From an uncultured Lachnospiraceae bacterium (GTDB lineage Bacteria > Bacillota > Clostridia > Lachnospirales > Lachnospiraceae): a stretch of DNA of 64,000 nt. Shown in pieces: positions 1-9,553 of this stretch (the stretch's first letter is position 1; every line of letters starts with the position of its first letter). The DNA is taken from positions 22,886 through 86,885 of the forward strand of contig CAKRFY010000010.1 in the NCBI GenBank assembly GCA_934320895.1, in the 5' to 3' direction. The notes under the pieces were generated by a model. The model made no database searches. It saw only the letters and a list, made by a program, of their open reading frames with translations, and had not been told where the DNA came from. Made by a program: the position numbers and the translations under genes.

Positions 1-366
1 CCAAATCTTGCAAGAGTTCAGGCAGAAGGCGGGATAGGGCAGGGAATCGGCATGGCTCTTTATGAAAATGTTACATACAGTGCTGATGGAAAGATTGCTG
101 AGAATAGTCTTATGCAGTATAAAATCCCTACAAGACTTGATGTTGGGAATATAAATGTAGAATTTGAGACAAGCTATGAGCCATCAGGACCTTTTGGTGT
201 AAAATCAATAGGAGAGATAGTTATTAATACTCCGGCGCCAGCACTTGCACATGCAATATACAGAGCAACAGGAGTATGGCAAAGAACAGTTCCTTTTACA
301 CCCGAAAAGATTCTTATGGGAATGATCGATCCTGACTGGAAAGAAAAAGACCGTCGCATTAAGTAG
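1..366 (+). CDS. Xanthine dehydrogenase-type molybdenum hydroxylase, molybdopterin-binding subunit (C-terminal end)
   Basis: The reading frame is open from base 1 and ends at the TAA before 367, so only the last 121 codons are here. The residues EGGIGQGIGMALYE and GPFGVKSIGE match the C-terminal molybdopterin-binding region of xanthine dehydrogenase and aldehyde oxidase-type enzymes. The Glu of the KSIGE motif lies where the catalytic glutamate of the family sits, so this end looks intact. Such enzymes hydroxylate purines or other heterocycles at a Mo cofactor in the cytoplasm. The next gene, 43 bases on, encodes a Mo-cofactor nucleotidyltransferase, which supports the assignment. The exact substrate cannot be told from this fragment. 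Confidence 0.9.
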   Translation, partial: PNLARVQAEGGIGQGIGMALYENVTYSADGKIAENSLMQYKIPTRLDVGNINVEFETSYEPSGPFGVKSIGEIVINTPAPALAHAIYRATGVWQRTVPFTPEKILMGMIDPDWKEKDRRIK

Positions 367-409
367 ATAATTAGATGGGAAGTTTCATAAAAAGTTATAA
401 AGGAGATTT

Positions 410-1003
410 ATGATACATATTATTTATATGGCGGCTGGAAACAGCCGCCGTTTTGGAAGTAATAAACTTTTATATGTCTGGCATGGGAAAAAACTTTATA
501 GACATACACTTGATATGTTACTTAAAATAAAACAAAAATCTGATGACATAGTATCGTTAACAGTCGTAACACAATATAGTGAAATAATATCTGAATTAGA
601 GGATAAAGAAGAAATAAATGTGGTATTTTCAAATGAAAGCAGACTTGGCGCATCATATACGATAAAGTCTGGGATAAAGAGTCTGAAAGGTCAATGCAAA
701 AAAGATGACTATATTATGTTTGTTGTAGCAGATCAACCGTACCTTAGTGAGGATACGATATGTAAATTTATAAAAATCGTTCAAAAAAAATGCAGTGATG
801 GATATAAAGTATTTTCTGTAAGGTATGGGGATAAAGTCGGAAATCCATGTATGTTTAGGGCTGAACTGATTCCTGAGCTGCTTAAACTTGAAGGAGATAG
901 TGGTGGAAGGAAAGTCGCTAAAAAACATGATTGTTGTTATATTGAAATTAAAAATAAGATGGAATTATATGATATAGATACAGTCTGGAACTTGAAAATA
1001 TAA
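410..1003 (+). CDS. MocA/PucB-like molybdenum cofactor nucleotidyltransferase
   Basis: A 197-residue NTP transferase of the MobA/MocA superfamily. The N-terminus carries the nucleotide-binding signature AAGNSRRFGSNKLL (residues 8-21), followed by VVADQPYLS in the middle and GNPCMF and GDSGGRKVAK near the C-terminus, as in MocA and PucB proteins that attach CMP to molybdopterin for xanthine dehydrogenase-family enzymes. It starts at ATG 410 behind AAAGGAG. Its position directly behind a molybdenum hydroxylase subunit makes cofactor maturation of that enzyme the natural role. The nucleotide used (CTP rather than GTP) is inferred from the family, not seen. Confidence 0.85.
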   Translation: MIHIIYMAAGNSRRFGSNKLLYVWHGKKLYRHTLDMLLKIKQKSDDIVSLTVVTQYSEIISELEDKEEINVVFSNESRLGASYTIKSGIKSLKGQCKKDDYIMFVVADQPYLSEDTICKFIKIVQKKCSDGYKVFSVRYGDKVGNPCMFRAELIPELLKLEGDSGGRKVAKKHDCCYIEIKNKMELYDIDTVWNLKI

Positions 1004-1008
1004 GGCTT

Positions 1009-1055
1009 TCAAGTGGATATTTGCAATCCGCTCTGCTACTTACCTGATAGTGTTA
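1009..1055 (-). repeat. Intercistronic hairpin repeat, copy 1
   Basis: On the minus strand this reads as a variant of a repeat found five times in the window. The core is AGCAAGTAGCAGAG followed by a hairpin of the type GCGGAT-loop-ATCCGC. Here the right arm is ATCCAC. It lies 6 bases after the mocA-like gene but in the opposite orientation, the only copy that is inverted relative to the gene before it. Confidence 0.75.
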
Positions 1056-1153
1056 AATGATACGAAAATTCTTAAAAATATGTATGCAATCTTTTAAAAT
1101 TGTGTTACAATGGCATAAATATAAATAGTTGTATTAGTTTGTGGGGAATGCGT

Positions 1154-4100
1154 ATGAAAACGGATAACAGATTGATTCAAAAAGAGACAGTATTTTATTG
1201 CAACAAGGATTTCAGACTGAATGATGAAAATTATGAGGCTGTTAAGGAAGCTGTAAATTTTCAAAATATGGTAGGTTTTCTAACCGGATATTATGATGAC
1301 AGACTTACTATTGCTAGTGTCAGTAGTTTCTTTTTGCAAAGTTTGGGGTATGAGTACGATGAGTTTATGAAAATCTCAGAAGGTTCGCTTAAAAATATAT
1401 TTTATGGCGAAAACCAAAGTTTCCTTGAAGTAGAACGATTTAAAAAAATTCATGGAACAGGCGAAGGGCAGATGATAAATAAAGCCGATGCTCCTGTTTA
1501 TGTAAAAATGTATAAAGCTGACTCAGTTGATGAAAACGGACAGGTATTCTGGGTATTATCTGTGCAGACTGACTGGGTACAGCAGAACTTAAAACTTATA
1601 AATAATGTATTGCAATCTGGAATGTGGTATTTTGACTTTGATACAAAAGGAGATATCAAAGAGGTTTTCTGGAGTCACGAATTTAGAAGAATGCTTGGCT
1701 ATCATGATATACTTGACTTTCCAAATAAGTTTAACATGTGGGTAGACAATATCTATCCTGATGATAGAAAAAAAGCATTGTCTCTGTTAAAAGAAGTAAC
1801 GGCAGATATTAGTGACAATAAAAAATATAATATAGAATACAGAATGAAAATGAGTGATGGGTCATATCAGTGGTTTAGCACAAATGCAGAAACTATAAGA
1901 AGACGTGACGGATCACCACTTAGAATGGTCGGAACTTTTGTCAATATTGAGGAACAAAGGGAGCATGAGTTATTTGTAAAGAAGAGTGATGCTTTTCACA
2001 GGGCTTACACAGAATCAAATATCTGTGAGTATTATGTAAATCTTAAGGATAATACATTTGATTCATTGAAAGTTGAAGATTCATTACTTGGAATTTTTGA
2101 AAAAAGTACCACATGGGATGAGCTTATACAAGCTTACATAGACAAATTTGTATGTGAGGAAGATAAGTCAGCGGTTGCGCTTATTTATAACAGGGCATAT
2201 ATGCTTGAAAAATTTAATGATGGTAAACATGAACTAAGTATAGAGTGCCATATAAAGATAAACGGAGAGAAACGTCTTGTAAGAAATGTTGTTATGCCTG
2301 GAGAGGAAAATCATACATCACGTTATGCAATGATATTTGTAAGGGATATTACCGAGGCCAGAAAAGAAGCAGATGAGATAATAGAGATAACTCGTAAAAA
2401 TGCAGTTATGGATAAGCTGCTTCAGGGTACGATAAGGCTTGTTGACCGCTTTGCCATGTGTAATCTAAAGAAAGATACATATAAAGTATATAGCATATTG
2501 CCAACTGATTCAATATATGGCTCTATTGGAAGTTATGATGAGTTTGTAGATGTGATATCATCACAGTATAAAGTAGTATCTGAAAAACACACTATGAAAG
2601 AACTTCTTTCTAAGGATATGCTATATGATATATTTGACAGTACAGATGATATTTATAAATTTGAATATTGCACACGTGATGAAACCGTTTTTAAAAACAT
2701 GGCTGTTATTCCTATTTCAAGGACAAAAGATAACGCAGTTGAGAATATTATGCTTATCGTTCAGGACATAACACAGGAAAAGAAAATGGAAATAGAGTCA
2801 AGAAAGGCTTTAAAAGATGCTTATGAGGCAGCAAACAGGGCAAATCATTCAAAAACTGAATTTTTATCCAACATGTCTCATGATATCCGTACGCCGATGA
2901 ATGCTATTGTAGGAATGACTGCTATAGCTGGTGCAAATATAGATAATAAGGAGCGGGTTATTGACTGCCTTGGCAAGATTACAAAGTCCAGCAGACATCT
3001 ACTCAGCCTTATAAATGAAGTACTTGATATGTCACGCATTGAGAGTGGAAAATTAACTTTATCGGAGGAAGATTTTAATCTTCCCGAACTTGTTGATAAT
3101 TTCATTACAATGACAAAGAATGATATAGAAGCGCATCATCACAATTTTGAGGTGCGAGTTGGAAAAATTTACCATGAAAATGTATTTGGCGACAGTCTTC
3201 GGATCCAGCAGATAATAACAAATGTCATGAGCAATGCTGTAAAGTATACTCCTGATGGTGGAAATATTATTTTTTCGATTGATGAAAAGCATGACAAATC
3301 AAAGAACATCGGTTGTTATGAATTTACTATCGAAGATAATGGTATTGGTATGACTAAGGAATTTCAGAAGATTATTTTTGAACCATTTACAAGAGCTGAT
3401 GATAAAAGGACATCAAAAATACAGGGAACAGGTCTTGGCATGACAATTGTCAGAAATATTGTCAATATGATGAATGGTCATATTAAAATTGAAAGCGAAC
3501 CAGGAAAAGGAAGTAAATTTACAATAATAATCTTTTTGAAACTTCAGGACGAAGAAAAAGAACAGATAGAAGAACTTCTTGATCTTCCTGTACTGGTTGT
3601 AGATGATGATGAGTTGTGTTGTGAAAATGCGATAAATATATTAGATGATATTGGAATTGATGGCGAATGGACAACATCAGGTGAAAAAGCAGTAGAACTT
3701 ACTAAAAGGCGTCATGAGATTGATGAAGATTATTTTGCTGTTATAGTAGATCTTAAAATGCCTGAAATGAATGGGATTGAGACAGCAAGACAGATAAGAA
3801 AAATTGTTGGAAAAGATGTGACTATAATTGTGCTGACTGCATATGATTATTCACAGATAGAAGATGAGGCGCGGGCAGCAGGAGTTGATGAATTTATCAC
3901 AAAACCACTATTTCGCTCACGTCTTATAAGTATGTTTGAAAATATAATCAAGGGAAAGCCTGGAAGATCAGCAACAAAATATCTGTCAGGCCTGTCAAAA
4001 TCAGATTATTCAGGAAAGCATATACTTCTTGTTGAGGATAACGAGCTTAACCGTGAGATAGCAAAAGAGATAATCGGTATGACTGGAGCAGTAGTTGATA

Positions 4101-4390
4101 CAGCTGAAAATGGAAAGGAAGCAGTAGAAAAAGTAGCAGGTATGCCTGAAAATTATTATGGACTTGTATTTATGGATATACAGATGCCTGTTATGAATGG
4201 ATATGAAGCTGCTGCCGCCATAAGGGGACTTGATGATAAAACAAAAGCAGCCATACCTATAGTAGCTATGACTGCAAATGCATTTGCGGAGGATATCATG
4301 CTTGCCAAAAATGCCGGAATGAATGAGCATATGGCAAAACCACTCGATATAAACAAGCTTAATGATACATTAAGAAGATGGCTGCATTAG
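1154..4390 (+). CDS. Hybrid sensor histidine kinase with PAS domains and two receiver domains
   Basis: A cytoplasmic-looking protein of about 1078 residues with no obvious membrane segment. Order: a PAS-like region (about 35-140), a clear PAS/PAC domain (about 155-270, ending in the FVNIEEQRE linker), further PAS-like sequence to about 545, HisKA with H-box NMSHDIRTP (His near 576), HATPase with N-box, DNGIGM and GTGLGM, a receiver with DLKMPEMNG and a second receiver with VEDNELNRE and FMDIQMPVMNG. Both receivers keep the phospho-acceptor Asp and the C-terminal Lys. ATG 1154 is preferred: GTGGGGA lies at the right distance, whereas the upstream TTG at 1100 has no good ribosome binding site. 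The signal is unknown; no cognate regulator gene adjoins it. Confidence 0.9.
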   Translation: MKTDNRLIQKETVFYCNKDFRLNDENYEAVKEAVNFQNMVGFLTGYYDDRLTIASVSSFFLQSLGYEYDEFMKISEGSLKNIFYGENQSFLEVERFKKIHGTGEGQMINKADAPVYVKMYKADSVDENGQVFWVLSVQTDWVQQNLKLINNVLQSGMWYFDFDTKGDIKEVFWSHEFRRMLGYHDILDFPNKFNMWVDNIYPDDRKKALSLLKEVTADISDNKKYNIEYRMKMSDGSYQWFSTNAETIRRRDGSPLRMVGTFVNIEEQREHELFVKKSDAFHRAYTESNICEYYVNLKDNTFDSLKVEDSLLGIFEKSTTWDELIQAYIDKFVCEEDKSAVALIYNRAYMLEKFNDGKHELSIECHIKINGEKRLVRNVVMPGEENHTSRYAMIFVRDITEARKEADEIIEITRKNAVMDKLLQGTIRLVDRFAMCNLKKDTYKVYSILPTDSIYGSIGSYDEFVDVISSQYKVVSEKHTMKELLSKDMLYDIFDSTDDIYKFEYCTRDETVFKNMAVIPISRTKDNAVENIMLIVQDITQEKKMEIESRKALKDAYEAANRANHSKTEFLSNMSHDIRTPMNAIVGMTAIAGANIDNKERVIDCLGKITKSSRHLLSLINEVLDMSRIESGKLTLSEEDFNLPELVDNFITMTKNDIEAHHHNFEVRVGKIYHENVFGDSLRIQQIITNVMSNAVKYTPDGGNIIFSIDEKHDKSKNIGCYEFTIEDNGIGMTKEFQKIIFEPFTRADDKRTSKIQGTGLGMTIVRNIVNMMNGHIKIESEPGKGSKFTIIIFLKLQDEEKEQIEELLDLPVLVVDDDELCCENAINILDDIGIDGEWTTSGEKAVELTKRRHEIDEDYFAVIVDLKMPEMNGIETARQIRKIVGKDVTIIVLTAYDYSQIEDEARAAGVDEFITKPLFRSRLISMFENIIKGKPGRSATKYLSGLSKSDYSGKHILLVEDNELNREIAKEIIGMTGAVVDTAENGKEAVEKVAGMPENYYGLVFMDIQMPVMNGYEAAAAIRGLDDKTKAAIPIVAMTANAFAEDIMLAKNAGMNEHMAKPLDINKLNDTLRRWLH

Positions 4391-5091
4391 TCCATGCTTA
4401 TATCAATTCCACCATGTCTTTCAGAAGGCTGTATTATAACTGTGACTCCTGCGTTACCATGCCATTCGAATTGATATGATTCACCTGATGTCTGGCCAAT
4501 AAAAGTTTTCCAGGAAACATCGGCAGTTACCTGTGGGTCACAGTGTCCATTTCCTATCCAGCATACTACGGCATCAGGATCAACAGAGATAGTATTTCCA
4601 GAAGACATATTGCTAAGAACTATAGGGTTTCCATCAACAAGTACTGCAACATATGCGTTTGGTCCTTTTGCTGTGAGAGTAGATGTTGCCAGTCCTTTTT
4701 GAGAGAGGACACCGACTCCTATAAATCTGACACTATAATCACAGTCCTGAGTAAAAGCAAGTATGTTTTCTGACTCTACAGATATTGTCTCACCTGCTTC
4801 AATGTGATATACAACGACATGCTGACCATAGTTTGCATAGTATGTAACAGAGTCACCTCTTAGATTTACTTTCATCAATGGAAGATTTTCACCTGTAACT
4901 CTTCGGACTATCTGACCAAAAATAGCCTGACCTATATTGTTCTGAGGTCCGAACATAACCTTTTCAAAGGAATAATTTTTTGCACCTGCATTGTCTCCGG
5001 CTATAAACGCACCTGCCTTAGTGAACAAAACATCATTTCCACTACATGTAACTTTTAAAGTCAATTCGTTTATTGTTTCGAATTTAAGCAT
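4387..5091 (-). CDS. AIM24 (TIGR00266-like) family protein
   Basis: A 234-residue, beta-strand-rich protein that resembles the AIM24/TIGR00266 family in its repeated Gly/Val blocks, for example a motif with VFTQDCDY-type strands and an N-terminal FTKAGAFIAG segment. No catalytic motif is visible, and the family has no settled biochemical role in bacteria. ATG 5091 is chosen because AGAGGT precedes it by 7 bases; an upstream in-frame ATG at 5124 has no such site. It is the second gene after terD on the same strand, with a hairpin repeat between them. Its stop codon overlaps that of the convergent kinase gene (4387-4390). Confidence 0.75.
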   Translation of the reverse strand: MLKFETINELTLKVTCSGNDVLFTKAGAFIAGDNAGAKNYSFEKVMFGPQNNIGQAIFGQIVRRVTGENLPLMKVNLRGDSVTYYANYGQHVVVYHIEAGETISVESENILAFTQDCDYSVRFIGVGVLSQKGLATSTLTAKGPNAYVAVLVDGNPIVLSNMSSGNTISVDPDAVVCWIGNGHCDPQVTADVSWKTFIGQTSGESYQFEWHGNAGVTVIIQPSERHGGIDISMD

Positions 5092-5156
5092 TTTATACCT
5101 CTTTTCTGTGCAAGAACATTGCACTAAAATATGTGTTTTTATTATACTGGTAAGTG

Positions 5157-5203
5157 TCAGGCGGATATTTGTGATCCGCTTTTCTACTTGCTTGATAGTG
5201 TTA
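5157..5203 (-). repeat. Intercistronic hairpin repeat, copy 2
   Basis: Reads on the minus strand as TAACACTATCAAGCAAG, then a hairpin with arms GCGGAT and ATCCGC. The element begins with the TAA stop codon of the terD gene and lies between terD and the AIM24 gene in the same orientation as both. Confidence 0.8.
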
Positions 5204-5980
5204 AACTACTTGTACCCCATATAATTTACAAAGTCCCGCAAGGTCTTTTGCGACACCGTTTCCTATTGCATTGAATTTCCAATTCCCATTATGTAGATAT
5301 ATTTCACCTATCATCATAGATGTGACATTTGAATAATATTCATCCATTTTAAAGCTTACAAGTTCACTGTTATTAGAAGAGTTTAATATTCTTACATATG
5401 CATCTTTTATCATGCTGAAATTTAATTTTTTTTCATAAGCTTCATTTATTGTGAGAACAAAGACAATTTTAGAAACTATAGGATTCAACTTTGTAAGATC
5501 TATCGTTATACTTTCACGGTCGCTTTTTTCGTTGGCTTTAAATAAAATACTGCTATCAGGACTTGTGCTTTGTCCATAGAACACAAACCAGTCATCTCCG
5601 GGAACTTTTCCAGTAGAATTAAGCATAAAAGCGGATACATCTACATCACATTCCGGATTAGATACATTCCAACCAAGACAGGCTTTTAGCTTTATGGATG
5701 AGTTAGCAGCAAAAAGTGGTACTTTCTGGCCTTTTTTGGTTGTATGTAACAGCGGAGGAAGTGTCATGTCAGGTACTGTCGGTAGATTCTTTGTAACTGT
5801 TTTTATTTCTTCATTCCGGGAGACATTGTTACGATTGTCAGATGTACATGTATTTTTGTAGCTTATATTTAAAGTGTTGATTTCTTTTTTATTTAATGGT
5901 GGCTGTACTTTAATGTTATTTATAGAAGTTATGGTCTGCCTTGTAAGAGGAGCAGAAGACTTCATTGGGACATTTATCAT
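5201..5980 (-). CDS. TerD-domain protein with long N-terminal extension
   Basis: About 259 residues. Residues from about 95 to 255 match the TerD fold of tellurium/stress-response proteins: a hydrophobic start (KLKACLGWN), an acidic DVDVSAFML strand, the DDWFVFYGQ segment and a C-terminal MIGEIYLHNGNWKF strand. TerD domains bind calcium through clustered acidic residues. The first 90 or so residues are polar, proline- and threonine-rich and probably disordered, which is longer than in simple TerD proteins. ATG 5980 is preferred, since the upstream ATG at 5992 overlaps the GAGG that serves as its ribosome binding site. It appears to be transcribed ahead of the AIM24 gene. No other ter genes are in the window. 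Confidence 0.85.
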   Translation of the reverse strand: MINVPMKSSAPLTRQTITSINNIKVQPPLNKKEINTLNISYKNTCTSDNRNNVSRNEEIKTVTKNLPTVPDMTLPPLLHTTKKGQKVPLFAANSSIKLKACLGWNVSNPECDVDVSAFMLNSTGKVPGDDWFVFYGQSTSPDSSILFKANEKSDRESITIDLTKLNPIVSKIVFVLTINEAYEKKLNFSMIKDAYVRILNSSNNSELVSFKMDEYYSNVTSMMIGEIYLHNGNWKFNAIGNGVAKDLAGLCKLYGVQVV

Positions 5981-6108
5981 ATTAAACCTCATTTCTGATT
6001 TTTTGAATCTGTTATGTCTTAATTTTAAGTTTAATATGTTAAAATGTCAATTATAAGAAAGATAAGAGAAAACCGTGGATGAAACTTACATTTTTTAGAC
6101 AGTATATA

Positions 6109-6177
6109 ACCAACATTCCAAAAACTGCCGAGGGCAGATATTTACCTATATAAGGTTGTTATGTTTTTAATGTTGGT
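6109..6177. other. Compound dyad that could fold as a three-way junction
   Basis: Outer arms ACCAACATT (6109-6117) and AATGTTGGT (6169-6177) pair over 9 bases. Between them lie a CTGCC/GGCAG hairpin (6125-6137, 3-base loop) and an ACCT/AGGT hairpin (6144-6156). It sits between divergent terD and the small gene at 6235, so it could act as RNA on either strand or as a DNA site. No known riboswitch class was recognised. Confidence 0.45.
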
Positions 6178-6202
6178 GGATTTATATGTTTTGTGATATA
6201 CT
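6173..6202 (+). promoter_or_regulatory. Candidate promoter for the 6235 gene
   Basis: TTGGTG (6173-6178) and TATACT (6197-6202) are separated by 18 bases and lie about 30 bases before the ATG at 6235. The -35 box overlaps the right arm of the dyad at 6109-6177. Confidence 0.4.
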
Positions 6203-6234
6203 TACTTATAATTTTAAGTAATGGAGGAAGTCAG

Positions 6235-6459
6235 ATGAAATCAATATTAGTAAAAGATACAACTAAATCCGAAAGGATAGCGCTTATAAAAGAATGGATT
6301 CCTGATGATGATGGTATGTATGAGGATGGAGGGATGGACCTATGGGAACTGTATGCAGACTATATAAATGGAACTAAAGAAATTGCAGAGTGTAATGCCG
6401 CTTTTACAACTAACTATATGACAGAAAAAGATATTGCGGAAGGAAAATTAAAGAATTAA
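6235..6459 (+). CDS. Small acidic protein of unknown function (74 aa)
   Basis: ATG 6235 follows GGAGGAAGTCAG, an excellent ribosome binding site, so this is very likely a real gene. The product is 74 residues and acidic in the middle (PDDDGMYEDGG and DLWELYADY), with no membrane segment, cysteine pair or recognisable motif. I do not recognise the family. It lies 19 bases before the histidine phosphatase gene and is probably co-transcribed with it, so a shared role is possible but not shown. Confidence 0.75.
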   Translation: MKSILVKDTTKSERIALIKEWIPDDDGMYEDGGMDLWELYADYINGTKEIAECNAAFTTNYMTEKDIAEGKLKN

Positions 6460-6478
6460 TAAAATTAAGAGGGAAAAA

Positions 6479-7045
6479 ATGTTATACATAATAAGACATG
6501 GTAAGACAGACTGGAATGTTTTACATAAACTTCAGGGAAGAACTGATATCCCATTAAATGAGGAAGGCAGGAGAATGGCACAAAAAGCTGCTGAAACATA
6601 CAAAGATATTCACTTTGATATATGTTACTGTTCACCACTTAAAAGAGCAAAAGAAACAGCAGGGATACTTCTCGATGGACGAAATATTCCAATAATCTGT
6701 GATGACAGACTTAAGGAGATGAGTTTTGGCAGATATGAGGGAACCAAGAGTAGTTTTTCCACAAATAATGGATATAAAGCGTCAGATGATCAGGTAAATA
6801 TTTTGTTTGAAGCTCCTGAAAAATATATAGCTCCTGAAGACGGCGAGAGTTTTGAAGATTTATATAGGAGAACAGGCAGCTTTTTAAAAGAAATCGTAGA
6901 ACCTAAGCTTAAAGCTGGAAAAGATATTTTGATAGTAGGTCATGGTGCCATGAATTCCAGTATTGTGTGTCAGGTCAAAAATATCAGTATTGAACATTTC
7001 TGGGATGCTGGTATAGAAAACTGTAAATTGATGAAACTTGACTAA
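6479..7045 (+). CDS. Histidine phosphatase family protein (phosphoglycerate mutase-like)
   Basis: 188 residues. The N-terminal RHGKTDWN motif gives the catalytic phospho-accepting His, CSPLKRAKETA gives the second conserved Arg, the EMSFGRYEG segment holds the acidic proton donor and IVGHGAMN holds the second His. This is the cobC/GpmB-type branch of the superfamily, which contains phosphatases for alpha-ribazole phosphate, sugar phosphates and nucleotides. Sequence alone does not decide the substrate. No cobalamin genes adjoin it here. It follows the small acidic gene by 19 bases. Confidence 0.88.
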   Translation: MLYIIRHGKTDWNVLHKLQGRTDIPLNEEGRRMAQKAAETYKDIHFDICYCSPLKRAKETAGILLDGRNIPIICDDRLKEMSFGRYEGTKSSFSTNNGYKASDDQVNILFEAPEKYIAPEDGESFEDLYRRTGSFLKEIVEPKLKAGKDILIVGHGAMNSSIVCQVKNISIEHFWDAGIENCKLMKLD

Positions 7046-7106
7046 TTGTCGTGTTACCATATATAATAAATAGTGATTATGAAATTAAAATAGGAGGATT
7101 TTGATA

Positions 7107-9398
7107 ATGATTAAGCTTTACGACAACGGCGTATATCTTTTAAACGGTTCTGAGATTGTTGAAGATGGTGCGCAGGCTTTAGATGCTGTTTTAGCTAAAA
7201 CAGGCAGAAAAGTCACAAAAGAAGATGCTGCTAAGGGTACTATGGCATACAGTATTCTTGAAGCTCATAACACTTCTGGTAATATGGAAAATCTTCAGAT
7301 CAAATTTGACAAACTTACTTCTCATGATATTACATTTGTAGGTATCATCCAGACAGCTCGTGCGTCAGGACTTGAAAAATTTCCTGTACCATATGTTCTT
7401 ACAAACTGCCACAACAGTCTCTGTGCAGTAGGTGGAACTATAAATGAAGATGATCATATGTTTGGACTTACATGTGCAAAGAAATACGGTGGAATGTATG
7501 TACCACCTCATCAGGCCGTTATCCATCAGTTTGCAAGAGAGATGCTTGCTGGCGGTGGAAAGATGATTCTTGGTTCTGACTCACATACACGTTATGGTGC
7601 GCTTGGTACTATGGCTATGGGTGAGGGTGGTCCAGAGCTTGTTAAACAGCTTTTGAACCGTACATATGATATTCCTATGCCTGGTGTCGTAGCAGTTTAT
7701 CTTACAGGAAAGCCAAATAAAGGTGTAGGTCCTCAGGATATAGCTCTTGCAATCATTGGAGCAGTATTTTCAAATGGTTATGTAAACAACAAGGTTATGG
7801 AGTTTGTCGGAGACGGTGTTGCAAATCTTAGTGCTGATTATAGAATTGGTATCGATGTTATGACAACAGAGACAACTTGTCTTTCTTCAATCTGGACAAC
7901 AGATGATAAGATAAAAGATTTCTATGACATACATAAGCGACCACAGGACTTCAAAGAAATGAAACCGGAAGCTGTTGCTTATTATGATGGTATGGTTTAT
8001 GTTGACCTTAGCAAGATAAAGCCTATGATCGCAATGCCATTCCATCCAAGCAATGTTTACACTATTGACGAGTTAAATGCAAACCTTATGGATATTCTTG
8101 ATGATGTCGAGAAGAAGGCTCTTGTAAGTCTTGACAATAATAAAGTTAAATATACTCTTAAAGACAAAGTTCACAATGGTAAACTTTATGTTGAGCAGGG
8201 TGTTATTGCTGGATGTGCCGGTGGTGGCTTTGAAAATATATGTGATGCTGCTGATATTCTTCGTGGAAAATATATTGGTGCAGATGAGTTTTCGCTTAGT
8301 GTTTATCCTTCAAGCCAGCCTGTATTTATGGAGCTTGTTAAAAATGGCAGAATTGCAGACCTTATGGAAACAGGTGCAACTATCCGCTCAGCATTCTGTG
8401 GTCCTTGTTTTGGTGCAGGAGATGTTCCTCCAAATAATGGTCTTTCTATCAGACATTCCACAAGAAACTTCCCTAACAGAGAGGGCTCAAAAGTTACAAA
8501 TGGTCAGATTGCGTCAGTTGCGCTTATGGATGCACGTTCTATTGCAGCAACAGCAGCAAATAAAGGTTATCTTACATCAGCAGAAGATGTGGATGTAAAC
8601 TTTACAAAGCCTAAATACTTCTTTGATAGCACTATTTATGAAAACAGAGTTTACAATGGTGTTGGAAAGCCAGATCCTGATGTTGAAATTAAATTTGGAC
8701 CAAACATCAAAGACTGGCCTGCAATGTCAGAACTTACTGGTGATATTGTTATCAAAGTTGTTTCAGAAATACATGATCCTGTAACTACAACAGATGAGCT
8801 TATTCCTTCAGGAGAAACTTCGTCATTCCGTTCAAATCCTCTCGGACTTGCTGAGTTTACGCTTTCTCGTAAAGATCCTGAGTATGTTGGTCGTGCAAAG
8901 GCTGTAGCAAAGGCTGAAAAAGCAAGAGTTGCAGGCGAGGATATTTTTGCAGCATGTCCGGAAGTAAAAGATGTATTTGAAAAGATAAATGCAAAATTTG
9001 ATGTTAAACCAGAAAATACACAGATCGGAAGTATGATATATGCTGTTAAACCTGGTGATGGTTCTGCACGTGAGCAGGCAGCTTCATGTCAGAAAGTTCT
9101 TGGTGGTTTTGCCAATATAGCAAAGGGATACGCTACAAAGAGATATCGTTCAAATCTTATTAACTGGGGTATGCTTCCGTTTATCTATGAAGAAGACGAA
9201 CTTCCATTTAAGAATGGAGATTATATCTTCGTAAAGGATATAAAGAAGTCAGTAGAGGATAAGATCGATACTATTAAGGCATATGTTGTCGGAGATGAGA
9301 TGAAAGAATTTGAACTTCATCTTGGTAAACTTACAGATGCTGAACGTGAAATAATTGTCAAGGGCTGCCTTATCAATTATTATCGTTCACAGATGTAA
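7107..9398 (+). CDS. Aconitase-superfamily hydratase (YbhJ-like)
   Basis: 763 residues, typical of the aconitase superfamily with the swivel domain at the C-terminus. The GSDSHTRYG motif (around residue 155), a Cys in [11 protein letters not shown] (around 370) and the Cys pair in [10 protein letters not shown] (around 432) supply the three ligands of a 4Fe-4S cluster and the substrate-binding residues. The first Cys motif differs from the GSCTNS found in classical aconitases and resembles the YbhJ-type putative hydratases, so citrate/isocitrate activity should not be assumed. ATG 7107 is preferred behind TAGGAGGA; a TTG at 7101 is the only longer option. It is followed by a strong terminator and is probably monocistronic. 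Confidence 0.85.
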   Translation: MIKLYDNGVYLLNGSEIVEDGAQALDAVLAKTGRKVTKEDAAKGTMAYSILEAHNTSGNMENLQIKFDKLTSHDITFVGIIQTARASGLEKFPVPYVLTNCHNSLCAVGGTINEDDHMFGLTCAKKYGGMYVPPHQAVIHQFAREMLAGGGKMILGSDSHTRYGALGTMAMGEGGPELVKQLLNRTYDIPMPGVVAVYLTGKPNKGVGPQDIALAIIGAVFSNGYVNNKVMEFVGDGVANLSADYRIGIDVMTTETTCLSSIWTTDDKIKDFYDIHKRPQDFKEMKPEAVAYYDGMVYVDLSKIKPMIAMPFHPSNVYTIDELNANLMDILDDVEKKALVSLDNNKVKYTLKDKVHNGKLYVEQGVIAGCAGGGFENICDAADILRGKYIGADEFSLSVYPSSQPVFMELVKNGRIADLMETGATIRSAFCGPCFGAGDVPPNNGLSIRHSTRNFPNREGSKVTNGQIASVALMDARSIAATAANKGYLTSAEDVDVNFTKPKYFFDSTIYENRVYNGVGKPDPDVEIKFGPNIKDWPAMSELTGDIVIKVVSEIHDPVTTTDELIPSGETSSFRSNPLGLAEFTLSRKDPEYVGRAKAVAKAEKARVAGEDIFAACPEVKDVFEKINAKFDVKPENTQIGSMIYAVKPGDGSAREQAASCQKVLGGFANIAKGYATKRYRSNLINWGMLPFIYEEDELPFKNGDYIFVKDIKKSVEDKIDTIKAYVVGDEMKEFELHLGKLTDAEREIIVKGCLINYYRSQM

Positions 9399-9449
9399 AA
9401 TATAGTTCATCAGAATTAGTAATGTAAGAGATTTTATGAATTTATAGAT

Positions 9450-9508
9450 AATAAACTGCTCCCTGAAGTAGATATTAAAATATTTATTTTGGGCAGCAGT
9501 TTATTTAT
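9450..9508 (+). terminator. Terminator after the hydratase gene
   Basis: Arms AATAAACTGCTCCC and GGGCAGCAGTTTATT pair with a single mismatch around an AT-rich loop, followed by TATTTG. This ends the hydratase transcript. Confidence 0.75.
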
Positions 9509-9553
9509 TTGCAGATAACAAATAAATAAATTTTTTAGAGATGGGGGATTTAT

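Noticed and set aside
8131..8598. A 155-codon frame inside the hydratase gene
   Set aside because: Shadow of the true reading frame; leucine/valine-rich nonsense with no ribosome binding site.
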